NCBI GenBank assembly: GCA_031290295.1
Contig: JAITNT010000131.1
Coordinates: 1-5,971 of the forward strand
DNA from: Clostridiales bacterium
GTDB lineage: Bacteria; Bacillota; Clostridia; Christensenellales; DUVY01
Reading direction: 5' to 3'
Length of the DNA: 5,971 nt
Of the stretch, positions 1-5,882 are shown in pieces. A program made the translations under genes and the position numbers. Within the stretch, counting starts at the first letter, position 1. Every line of letters begins with the position of its first letter. Below the pieces are notes generated by a model. It did no database searches. It saw only the letters and a list, made by a program, of their open reading frames with translations, and was not told the origin of the DNA.

Positions 1-15
1 TTCTGCCCTTAATGG

Positions 16-50
16 CTTAAAAGCGCCGCCCGCGCGGTCGCGCTTTTAAG
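16..50. terminator. Terminator-like hairpin upstream of the OadG-like gene
   Basis: An 11-base perfect inverted repeat, CTTAAAAGCGC at 16-26 and GCGCTTTTAAG at 40-50, flanks a GC-rich 13-base loop. The form (A-run, GC stem, T-run) is that of a short, possibly bidirectional, intrinsic terminator. The T-run is only four bases and lies inside the stem, so it may be weak. It could end a gene lying left of the window: in-frame stops at 10-12, 18-20 and 47-49 would each fit, and no upstream protein can be identified. Confidence 0.45.
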
Positions 51-82
51 AAATATATTATACGGAGGTCATTGTAAAAAAA

Positions 83-283
83 GTGGGAGAAAATCTTCTG
101 AAAGCGGTGGAAATACTCGGGCTGGGTATGCTTGCGATTTTCCTTGTTATGGCGGTAATATACGGCTTTGTATTATTGTTCAATCTGCTGTCCGCCAAGG
201 CCGCGGAGAACCGCGAAATAAAAGAGGCGGCAAAAGCGGCGGTAAGAGCGGCGATAAGAAACGATCAGATAAAGCTGAATTAG
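83..283 (+). CDS. OadG-like small membrane subunit of a sodium-pump decarboxylase
   Basis: This 66-residue protein has a short N-terminus, one strongly hydrophobic segment at about residues 11-36 containing LGLGMLAIFLVMAVIYGF, and a charged, Ala/Lys/Glu-rich cytoplasmic-type tail (about 39-66). Length, single-pass layout and the Gly-Met inside the helix match the OadG/MmdD gamma subunit family. In that family the subunit helps assemble the biotin-dependent, Na+-exporting oxaloacetate or methylmalonyl-CoA decarboxylase with the alpha and beta subunits. Neither partner is in the window, and a hairpin at 16-50 separates the gene from whatever lies upstream. The start chosen is GTG at 83, the only usual start codon in frame. 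The strong GGAGGT at 64-69 is 13 bases away, longer than ideal, so the start is uncertain. The family is very short and divergent, so another small membrane protein cannot be excluded. Confidence 0.6.
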   Translation: MGENLLKAVEILGLGMLAIFLVMAVIYGFVLLFNLLSAKAAENREIKEAAKAAVRAAIRNDQIKLN

Positions 284-304
284 GGCGCGTTGACGCTTGC
301 CGTA

Positions 305-352
305 AAGGGTTGATGAATTCGGCTTTTTTAGCGCGTATTTTCGTTAACCCTT
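305..352. other. Long imperfect hairpin in the intergenic region
   Basis: AAGGGTTGATGAA (305-317) can pair with TTCGTTAACCCTT (340-352) to give a 13-base stem with two G-U pairs, around a 22-base loop that contains a T6 run. It lies just after the OadG-like gene. It could act as a 3' end or attenuator structure, but no T-tract follows the right arm, so it is not a typical intrinsic terminator. The rest of 284-504 is more AT-rich than the genes and shows no credible reading frame. Confidence 0.35.
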
Positions 353-434
353 CACCCGCGCGGTTTTATAACACGTTTCGTCAAAATCGCCTTAACATAC
401 GCCTAAATAACCTAAAATTCCCTCAAATCCGCTA

Positions 435-463
435 GTGTCGCCGCGCCCCGGCGTGAATATAAT
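435..463 (+). promoter_or_regulatory. Candidate promoter for the transporter/reductase operon
   Basis: A perfect TATAAT -10 box lies at 458-463, with a weak -35 candidate GTGTCG (435-440, three of six consensus bases) at 17-base spacing. Transcription would start near 470, about 35 bases before the TTG start at 505. Two perfect 8-base palindromes, CCTCGAGG (470-477) and CCCGCGGG (484-491), fall in the predicted leader just ahead of the Shine-Dalgarno GGGAGG (493-498). Whether they bind a protein is unknown. Confidence 0.45.
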
Positions 464-504
464 ATACTACCTCGAGGGGATAGCCCGCGGGAGGGAGGCA
501 GCAT

Positions 505-1503
505 TTGAGGTATTTGTCGGCGGCGTTTACGCTTATCGCGGGGCTGGGCGTGTTCCTTACGGGCATGAATATGCTGAGCGGCGGACTACAGTCCGCGGTC
601 GGTCCCGCGCTTAAAAAACGGTTGCCGCGGCTTCCCGATAATCCGCTTGTCGGAATGTCGGCGGGCGCGCTTGCGGCGGCGGCGGTTAACGGCTCGGGCG
701 CGGTCGCCCTCACGGTAATAGGCTTAGTCAACGCCGGGATAATTTCTCTTACGCAAGCGGTCAATATTATAATCGGCGCGAATATCGGTACGACGCTTTC
801 CGGCCTTATAGTCGCGCTCGAGTCGCTCGATATAACGGTTTATTTATCCGCGCTGAGCTTCGCCGGCTTATTGCTTACCGCGCTTGCGAGGCGTCCCGCG
901 CTCAAGCGGGCGGGCGTCGCCGTAACCGGGCTAGGCTTGATTTTTACGGGGCTTTCTTTGCTTTCCGCCTCGGCGGCCGGCTTCCGCGATACGGGCTTGT
1001 TCGGGCTTGTGTTCGCCGGAGCCAAAAGCCCGTTTTTGCTTGTGCTCGCGGGCGTGCTGCTTACGGCGGTTTTTCAAAGCTCCGCCGCGGTAAACGGTCT
1101 TATTATTCTTGTTGCGGTACCTTACGGCGCGGGCGGTTTGGATATAATAGACGGCGTCTATATTATCCTCGGAACGAATACGGGCAGCTGTATAACCGCG
1201 ATTATCGCTTCGGCGGGCAGGGGCGCGGCGGCCAAACGGGCGGCGGCGGCGCAATTAATTTTTAACGCGGCGGGGACGGTCTTTTTTGCCGTGCTTTTCG
1301 GGCTTACGCCGCCGGATATGGCGGCGGCTTACCTGCAAAGGACGTTTTCGGCAAACGTGAAATTTCAGCTCGCGTGGTTCAATCTTTTTGAGAACCTGCT
1401 CAGCGCGGCAGCCGCACTGCCGTTTATAAGACCGCTTGCGGGCTTAACGGAGCGGCTTGTGCGTGATAATACCGACGGACAAAAAATGATTCTAAGGGAG
1501 TAG
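505..1503 (+). CDS. Na/Pi-cotransporter family membrane protein (no PhoU domain)
   Basis: This 332-residue, strongly hydrophobic protein has the duplicated core of the Na+/phosphate cotransporter (NptA/PF02690) family. Repeat 1 carries VNGSGAV at 61-67 and GANIGTT at 91-97. Repeat 2 carries QSSAA at 191-195 and GTNTGSC at 223-229, followed by the family-like QLIFNAAGT (250-258) and a final FNLFEN helix (292-297). Members usually import phosphate, or possibly another anion, using Na+. The C-terminal PhoU-like domain found in many bacterial members of roughly 550 residues is absent; the protein ends soon after the last helix. The first QSSS-type motif is altered to NGSG, so substrate or ion binding may differ. 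The start is TTG at 505, with GGGAGG at 493-498 six bases upstream. The stop lies 3 bases before the aldo/keto reductase, so the two are probably co-transcribed. The fold family is fairly sure; phosphate as substrate is inferred. Confidence 0.82.
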   Translation: MRYLSAAFTLIAGLGVFLTGMNMLSGGLQSAVGPALKKRLPRLPDNPLVGMSAGALAAAAVNGSGAVALTVIGLVNAGIISLTQAVNIIIGANIGTTLSGLIVALESLDITVYLSALSFAGLLLTALARRPALKRAGVAVTGLGLIFTGLSLLSASAAGFRDTGLFGLVFAGAKSPFLLVLAGVLLTAVFQSSAAVNGLIILVAVPYGAGGLDIIDGVYIILGTNTGSCITAIIASAGRGAAAKRAAAAQLIFNAAGTVFFAVLFGLTPPDMAAAYLQRTFSANVKFQLAWFNLFENLLSAAAALPFIRPLAGLTERLVRDNTDGQKMILRE

Positions 1504-1506
1504 ATT

Positions 1507-2415
1507 ATGAAACAAATCAGAGTAGGCGGAAAAATTTCCGCGCCGCAGGTCGTGCTCGGCTGTATGAGGCTTCCGGGCGCGGAAAACCCCGAGAGGCTTG
1601 TCAAGACCGCTATCGACGGTGGCGTTAACTTTTTTGACCACGCCGACATTTACGGCGGCGGCGAGAGCGAGAGGGTGTTCGGCAGGCTGCTTAATTTACG
1701 CGGCGCGGACAGGGCGAAGGTAACTATACAGTCCAAGTGCGGTATACGCAATGGCTTCTTTGATTTTTCCAAGGAGCATATACTGAAGTCGGTAGACGGC
1801 ATATTAGAGAGGCTCGGCACCGAATACCTTGACGCGCTTTTGCTGCACCGCCCCGACAACCTCATGGAGCCGGAGGAGATCGCCGAAGCGTTTGACAAGC
1901 TCAAGACGGCGGGTAAGGTCAGGAATTTCGGCGTAAGCAACTTTAACGTAAGAACGGTCGAGCTTCTCAAAACCGCCGTTAAGGATAAGCTCATAATTAA
2001 TCAGCTTCAGTATTCGCCCGTACACGCCTTTATGTCGGCGCAGTCGCTTACCGTAAATAACGACTTTCATGAAGCGGCCGACCGCGACGGCGGAATTTTG
2101 GAATACTGCCGTATCAACAATATCACCGTTCAGGCGTGGTCGCCGTTTCAGTACGGGCTGATCAAGGGCGCGTACCTCGATAACGCGGATTTCCCGGAAA
2201 TTAACGCCGCGCTTTTGGCGGTGGCGGAGAAATATAATATTACCAAGACCGGCGCGGTCGCCGCGTGGATTGCGCGCCACCCCGCCGATATGCAGATTAT
2301 CGCCGGAACGACCAAGCCCGAAAGATTAAAGGAAATTATTTGCGGCGCATCGGTTGACATAAGCCGTGAGGAGTGGTACACTATATATCGCGCCGGCGGA
2401 TTCAAACTACCCTAG
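1507..2415 (+). CDS. Aldo/keto reductase, YdhF-like
   Basis: This 302-residue soluble protein is a complete (beta/alpha)8-barrel aldo/keto reductase. The catalytic tetrad is visible: Asp44 and Tyr49 (in FFDHADIYG), Lys77 (in SKCGI) and His114 (in LLLHRPD). GVSNF at 142-146 and the NADPH-binding-type IIAGTTKPERLKE at 264-276 are also typical. The HADIYGG, SKCGI, HRPD and SPVH motifs match the E. coli YdhF subgroup, whose physiological substrate is not established. Members reduce aldehydes or ketones with NAD(P)H. ATG at 1507 is preceded by GGGAG at 1496-1500, six bases away, and the gene starts 3 bases after the transporter stop, which suggests translational coupling. The pfl genes follow after 66 bases, so a role in disposing of fermentation carbonyls is possible but unproven. 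No truncation or missing catalytic residue is seen. Confidence 0.9.
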   Translation: MKQIRVGGKISAPQVVLGCMRLPGAENPERLVKTAIDGGVNFFDHADIYGGGESERVFGRLLNLRGADRAKVTIQSKCGIRNGFFDFSKEHILKSVDGILERLGTEYLDALLLHRPDNLMEPEEIAEAFDKLKTAGKVRNFGVSNFNVRTVELLKTAVKDKLIINQLQYSPVHAFMSAQSLTVNNDFHEAADRDGGILEYCRINNITVQAWSPFQYGLIKGAYLDNADFPEINAALLAVAEKYNITKTGAVAAWIARHPADMQIIAGTTKPERLKEIICGASVDISREEWYTIYRAGGFKLP

Positions 2416-2427
2416 ATATTGTGGCTG

Positions 2428-2457
2428 TTGAGTATTTCGCGCGGCATAGACTATATT
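2428..2457 (+). promoter_or_regulatory. Candidate promoter for pflB
   Basis: TTGAGT (2428-2433, four of six -35 consensus bases) and TATATT (2452-2457, five of six -10 bases) are separated by 18 bases. They lie in the 66-base gap after the aldo/keto reductase. Transcription would begin near 2464, leaving a leader of under 20 bases before ATG at 2482, with GGAGGG at 2470-2475 as ribosome site. No convincing Rex or Fnr-type palindrome was seen in this gap. Read-through from the upstream operon is also possible. Confidence 0.45.
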
Positions 2458-2481
2458 TTGTATCACTACGGAGGGACACGC

Positions 2482-4698
2482 ATGACATATGACGGCTGGA
2501 CGGGCTTCAAAAAGGGCGATTGGGTCAAAGAGGTTAATGTCCGTGATTTTATTCAACGCAACTACAAGCCCTATACGGGCAACGAGAATTTTTTGGCGCC
2601 GCCCACCGGACGTACGCTCGGGATTCTCGCCAAGTACACAAGGCTCAACAAGCAGGAGAAGGAGAACGGCGGGGTGCTCGACATAGACACCGACCGCGTA
2701 TCGTCCCTGCTTACGTATCCCGCGGGGTATATCGACAAGGATAACGAGCTTATCGTCGGCTTGCAAACGGACGCGCCGCTCAAGCGCGGAGTTAATCCGT
2801 TCGGCGGCATCCGCATGGCGGAGACGGCTTGCGACGCTTACGGTTATACCATGGGCGAAAATATCCGCGAATATTTCCGCTACCGTACCACGCACAACGA
2901 CGGCGTTTTCAGGGTGTATACGCCTGAAATGAAAAAGGCGCGGCATACGGGCGTTATAACGGGGCTTCCCGACGCGTACGGGCGCGGCAGAATAATCGGC
3001 GATTACAGACGCGTGGCGCTTTACGGCACAAATTACCTTATCAAGAAGAAAAAAGAGGACATGGCGGCGCTGGGCGCGCTGCATATGGACGAGAGCAATA
3101 TCCGTTTGAGAGAGGAGGTCTACCGTCAAATAGACTTTTTGGAACAGCTCAAAAAAATGGGCGGGCTTTACGGTTACGACATCGGCGAGCCCGCCAAGAA
3201 CTTCCGCGAGGCGGTGCAATGGATTTATTTTGCCTACCTCGGCGCAATCAAGGAGCAGAACGGCGCGGCGATGTCCTTAGGGCGGGTAAGTACCTTTTTG
3301 GATATTTATGCCGAGCGCGAGCTTAAAGCCGGAGAAACCGAGACCGAAATTCAGGAGGTAATAGACGATTTCGTTATCAAGCTGCGCATGGCGCGTCAAC
3401 TGCGTACCCCGGAGTACGACGAGCTTTTTGCGGGCGATCCGACGTGGGTCACCGAGAGTATAGGCGGTACGGGCATAGACGGCAGGACGCTGGTCACAAG
3501 AACCTCCTTCCGCTTCCTGCACACGCTGTACGGACTCAAGCCCGCCCCCGAGCCTAACCTTACCGTGCTGTGGTCGGAGGAGCTTCCCGAGAAATTTAAG
3601 CGTTACTGCGCCAAGGTAAGCATAGATACCTGCGCTATTCAGTACGAGAACGACGACATTATGCGCCCGATATTCGGCGACGATTACGGCATAGCGTGCT
3701 GCGTAAGCGCGATGACTATAGGCAAGCAAACGCAGCTTTTCGGCGCGCGCTGCAACCTGCCTAAGGTGCTGCTGCTCGCTATTAACGGCGGCAGGGACGA
3801 GATGAGCGGCGAGCAGATAGCGCCCGAAAGCCCCGTTCTTTCGGGACCGCTCGACTACGCGGCCGTCTACAAAAGCTTCATCAAGTATATCGACTGGCTT
3901 GCCGCGCTTTATGTTAACACAATGAACGTTATACACTATATGCACGATAAGTACGCCTATGAAAAGCTGGAAATGGCTCTCCACGATACGGACGCGGAAC
4001 GCCTTATGGCGTTCGGCGCGGCGGGTATATCGGTAGTTGCGGACAGCCTTTCGGCAATCAAGTACGCGCGCGTAACCGCCGTACCCGACGGGCGCGGAGT
4101 AATAACAAGCTTCGAGGTTGACGGCGACTTCCCTAAATACGGCAACGACGACGACCGCGTAGACGGTATCGCCGCCGAGATAGCCGAGTATTTTTCACAG
4201 GCCTTGGCGAGAACGCCCGCTTACAGGGGCGCCAAGCACACGCTCTCTCTGCTCACGATTACGAGCAACGTGGTTTACGGCAGTAAAACGGGCGCTACTC
4301 CCGACGGCAGGAAGTCGGGCGAGCCGTTCGCCCCGGGCGCTAACCCGCAGCATAACCGCGAAACGTCGGGCGCGCTGGCGTCCCTTAACTCGGTCGCCAA
4401 AATCCCCTACGATTGCTGCCGCGACGGCATAAGCAACACCTTCAGCATAACGCCCGAGTCCTTAGGCGCGAGGCAGTCCGAGAGGTGCGATAATCTTGTC
4501 GATATTCTCAACGGCTATTTTGCCCGGGGCGCGCACCACCTGAACGTGAACGTCATTTCGCGCGACCGGCTTATCGCGGCGCGGGAAAAGCCCGAGGATT
4601 TCCCTAACCTTACGATAAGGGTGTCGGGTTACGCCGTAAGATTTAATTCCCTGAAAAAGAAAAGTCAGGACGAGGTGCTCGCGAGAACCTTTCATTAG
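2482..4698 (+). CDS. pflB: Pyruvate formate-lyase (formate C-acetyltransferase)
   Basis: This glycyl-radical enzyme of 738 residues (E. coli PflB has 760) converts pyruvate + CoA to acetyl-CoA + formate in the cytoplasm under anaerobic conditions. The N-terminus has GFKKGDW and EVNVRDFIQ. The middle has [21 protein letters not shown]. Trp322 in [12 protein letters not shown], the active-site pair Cys406-Cys407 in IACCVS, and Arg423 in FGAR correspond to E. coli Trp333, Cys418-Cys419 and Arg435. The radical-bearing Gly716 lies in [10 protein letters not shown] near the C-terminus (E. coli Gly734). These features mark true PFL rather than a diol dehydratase or choline lyase relative. ATG at 2482 has GGAGGG (2470-2475) six bases upstream and gives the family N-terminus. 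The frame is open further 5', but TTG at 2419 would add 21 non-conserved residues. Its activase follows 82 bases downstream. No defect is seen; the catalytic set is complete. Confidence 0.97.
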   Translation: MTYDGWTGFKKGDWVKEVNVRDFIQRNYKPYTGNENFLAPPTGRTLGILAKYTRLNKQEKENGGVLDIDTDRVSSLLTYPAGYIDKDNELIVGLQTDAPLKRGVNPFGGIRMAETACDAYGYTMGENIREYFRYRTTHNDGVFRVYTPEMKKARHTGVITGLPDAYGRGRIIGDYRRVALYGTNYLIKKKKEDMAALGALHMDESNIRLREEVYRQIDFLEQLKKMGGLYGYDIGEPAKNFREAVQWIYFAYLGAIKEQNGAAMSLGRVSTFLDIYAERELKAGETETEIQEVIDDFVIKLRMARQLRTPEYDELFAGDPTWVTESIGGTGIDGRTLVTRTSFRFLHTLYGLKPAPEPNLTVLWSEELPEKFKRYCAKVSIDTCAIQYENDDIMRPIFGDDYGIACCVSAMTIGKQTQLFGARCNLPKVLLLAINGGRDEMSGEQIAPESPVLSGPLDYAAVYKSFIKYIDWLAALYVNTMNVIHYMHDKYAYEKLEMALHDTDAERLMAFGAAGISVVADSLSAIKYARVTAVPDGRGVITSFEVDGDFPKYGNDDDRVDGIAAEIAEYFSQALARTPAYRGAKHTLSLLTITSNVVYGSKTGATPDGRKSGEPFAPGANPQHNRETSGALASLNSVAKIPYDCCRDGISNTFSITPESLGARQSERCDNLVDILNGYFARGAHHLNVNVISRDRLIAAREKPEDFPNLTIRVSGYAVRFNSLKKKSQDEVLARTFH

Positions 4699-4768
4699 GG
4701 CGCGTAGTGTGAATACGCCATAGAGCGTCGTCGGGATATATTAGGCTTGCGGTAAAAGCGGCAAAAAA

Positions 4769-4783
4769 AAGGAGTCTGTCATC
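4769..4783 (+). promoter_or_regulatory. Shine-Dalgarno site and non-canonical ATC start of pflA
   Basis: A run of As leads into AAGGAG (4769-4774). Six bases later comes ATC at 4781, in frame with pflA. From the in-frame stop TAG at 4742 to GTG at 4838 the frame has no ATG, GTG, TTG or CTG codon, yet the residues encoded before GTG (including HSIVSPGTVDGPG) are conserved in the PflA family. ATC therefore appears to be the initiation codon, unless the base at 4783 is a sequencing or assembly error for G. Confidence 0.7.
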
Positions 4784-5506
4784 ACAACGGGTTTTATACA
4801 TTCGATAGTAAGTCCGGGAACGGTCGACGGACCCGGAGTGCGCGCAGTCGTGTTTATGCAGGGCTGCGTTTTGCGCTGTCAATATTGCCATAACCCCGAC
4901 ACGTGGAACGCGGGAGGGCGGGGGAGCGTCGGTTGCGGCTCGGAGACAACCGTTCCCGAGCTTACCGAACGCATTCTCCGCCTAAAAACTTACTTCGGCA
5001 AGCGCGGAGGGCTTACCGTGTCGGGCGGCGAGCCGCTTTTGCAGGCGGAATTTGTCGCCGGGCTTTTCGCCGGCGTCAAGGCGTGCGGGGTGCATACCGC
5101 TCTCGATACGTCGGGCGCGGTGCAAGGGGACTTCGGGGAGCTGCTCGGGGTTACGGATTTGGTAATTCTCGACGTCAAGCACACCGCCCCCGAGGCTTAC
5201 CGCGCGCTGACCTCGGGCGAGCTGCAGAACACGCTGGATTTTCTCGGTACATGCCGCGCGCTGAATAAGAACGTGCTGATAAGGCAGGTGATAATTCCGG
5301 GCGTCAACGATACCGCGGAGCAGGTGACCGCTCTCAAAAAAATAGCCGCCGGTATACCGATAGAGTTGAAGCCCTATCACCGCTTAGGTCTTCAAAAATG
5401 GGAAGCTCTGGGCAAGACCTCTCCCCTGCAAAACACCCCGCTCCCCGCCCCCGAGCACATGGAGGAGCTAAGAAAAATAGCGGGCGCCCTCACCGACCAA
5501 ACGTGA
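4781..5506 (+). CDS. pflA: Pyruvate formate-lyase activating enzyme (radical SAM)
   Basis: This 241-residue protein (E. coli PflA has 246) is a radical SAM enzyme. It uses a [4Fe-4S] cluster and S-adenosylmethionine to abstract hydrogen from the PflB glycine, making the active radical enzyme. Counting from ATC at 4781, the cluster motif CxxxCxxC is Cys29-Cys33-Cys36 (GCVLRCQYCHN). It is preceded by the family signature GTVDGPG (13-19) and followed by SGGEP (81-85), which contacts SAM, and LDTSG (108-112). The end, with KPYHRLGLQKWEALG, also matches PflA. No usual start codon exists upstream of the conserved N-terminus. GTG at 4838 would remove 19 residues, including the GTVDGPG signature, so ATC is preferred: it sits six bases after AAGGAG and gives an N-terminus like the M-T-G-x-I-H-S of related proteins. 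The gene lies 82 bases after pflB, the usual order, and its TGA stop is the first base triplet of a structured repeat. Confidence 0.95.
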   Translation: MTTGFIHSIVSPGTVDGPGVRAVVFMQGCVLRCQYCHNPDTWNAGGRGSVGCGSETTVPELTERILRLKTYFGKRGGLTVSGGEPLLQAEFVAGLFAGVKACGVHTALDTSGAVQGDFGELLGVTDLVILDVKHTAPEAYRALTSGELQNTLDFLGTCRALNKNVLIRQVIIPGVNDTAEQVTALKKIAAGIPIELKPYHRLGLQKWEALGKTSPLQNTPLPAPEHMEELRKIAGALTDQT

Positions 5507-5583
5507 ATCGGCGCTGCGACAAGCCGCTTCTTGCGGGCGGCTGTCTTGCTTAATCCGATTCAGTCGGACTTTTGCCGCGATAG
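5504..5583. repeat. Structured tandem repeat, copy A
   Basis: The outer stem TGAATCGG (5504-5511) pairs with CCGATTCA (5555-5562). Inside, GAC plus AGCCGC (5518-5520, 5522-5527) pairs with GCGGCTGTC (5537-5545) with one bulged A. The tail runs through CGGACTT (5565-5571) to ATAG (5580-5583). The pflA stop codon forms the base of the stem. With no T-tract after the stem it is not a clear terminator, though it could stabilise the pfl mRNA 3' end. It aligns with copy B at an offset of 82-83 bases. Confidence 0.65.
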
Positions 5584-5586
5584 ACG

Positions 5587-5664
5587 CGAATGCGCGCTCG
5601 CTCCGCCGCCTTAGCGGCGGCTTCGTCTCGCTTAATCGCATTCGGGCGGACTTCAACGGCATAG
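5587..5664. repeat. Structured tandem repeat, copy B
   Basis: The outer stem CGAATGCG (5587-5594) pairs with CGCATTCG (5637-5644). The inner stem CCGCCGC (5603-5609) pairs with GCGGCGG (5614-5620) around a CTTA loop. It shares GAAT, GCGCT, GCTTAATC (5630-5637), ATTC, CGGACTT (5647-5653) and a final ATAG with copy A. Two outer-stem base pairs are swapped relative to copy A while pairing is kept. The arrangement resembles REP/BIME-like palindromic intergenic repeats; the exact family is not recognised. Confidence 0.65.
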
Positions 5665-5837
5665 TCTTATCCGGGTGTGTACCGTAGCACGTTACTCGCG
5701 TGGTCAAGTCGCTCGCGCGCTTCACTTGCGCTCGCTGCGACAGGGGTTTCCGAGGTTTTTTTCCGAGGTGTCGCTACGCAAAAGTGCGCTATAGCTAGCG
5801 CTCCGTGTCTTAATTGCATTATCGCTGTACGCTCGTA
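5665..5837. other. Non-coding stretch with minor repeats
   Basis: No credible gene is seen. The stretch has GTCGC (5708-5712) facing GCGAC (5737-5741) around alternating GCGC/GCTCGC tracts. The 10-base TTTCCGAGGT occurs twice, at 5747-5756 and 5760-5769. A small hairpin, GCGCTA (5786-5791) with TAGCGC (5796-5801), closes a TAGC loop. A 71-residue open frame across 5677-5892 is low-complexity, Arg/Ser/Ala-rich, and reads through the palindromes, so it is taken as a by-product of the repeats. Confidence 0.5.
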
Positions 5838-5882
5838 CGGATTGTCATTGCGAGCGAGGCGAAGCCGATGTGTGACAATCCG
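5838..5882. repeat. Palindromic intergenic repeat
   Basis: The perfect 10-base inverted repeat CGGATTGTCA (5838-5847) and TGACAATCCG (5873-5882) encloses a 25-base interior. The interior carries GCGAGGCGAAGCC (5854-5866), which matches the minus strand of copy B (5619-5631) in 12 of 13 bases. From memory, TTGTCATTGCGAGCGA-type sequences occur as dispersed intergenic repeats in many unrelated bacteria; this could not be checked here. Confidence 0.6.

Noticed and set aside
290..318. Promoter from TTGACG at 290-295
   Set aside because: The -35 match is good, but the base positions 17 downstream read ATGAAT, only three of six, and the site runs into the hairpin at 305-352.
432..1254. Minus-strand open frames opposite the transporter
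   Set aside because: They are Ala/Pro/Arg-rich low-complexity translations opposite a clear membrane-protein gene.
2419..2481. Longer pflB start at TTG 2419
   Set aside because: It adds 21 residues not found in the family and lacks a good ribosome site. ATG at 2482 has GGAGGG at ideal spacing and gives the family N-terminus.
2416..2481. Rex or Fnr operator before pflB
   Set aside because: No TTGTNA...TNACAA or TTGAT...ATCAA palindrome could be found in the gap.
2407..3984. Long minus-strand open frames (270 and 235 residues) opposite pflB
   Set aside because: They lie antisense to a fully conserved PflB, show no recognisable family motif, and arise from the GC-rich codon pattern.
4838..4840. 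GTG as pflA start
   Set aside because: It would drop the conserved HSIVSPGTVDGPG region, and no ribosome site lies at a suitable distance upstream.
5504..5882. CRISPR array
   Set aside because: The units are unequal, diverged and palindromic, with no constant repeat separated by unique spacers of uniform length, and no cas gene is seen.
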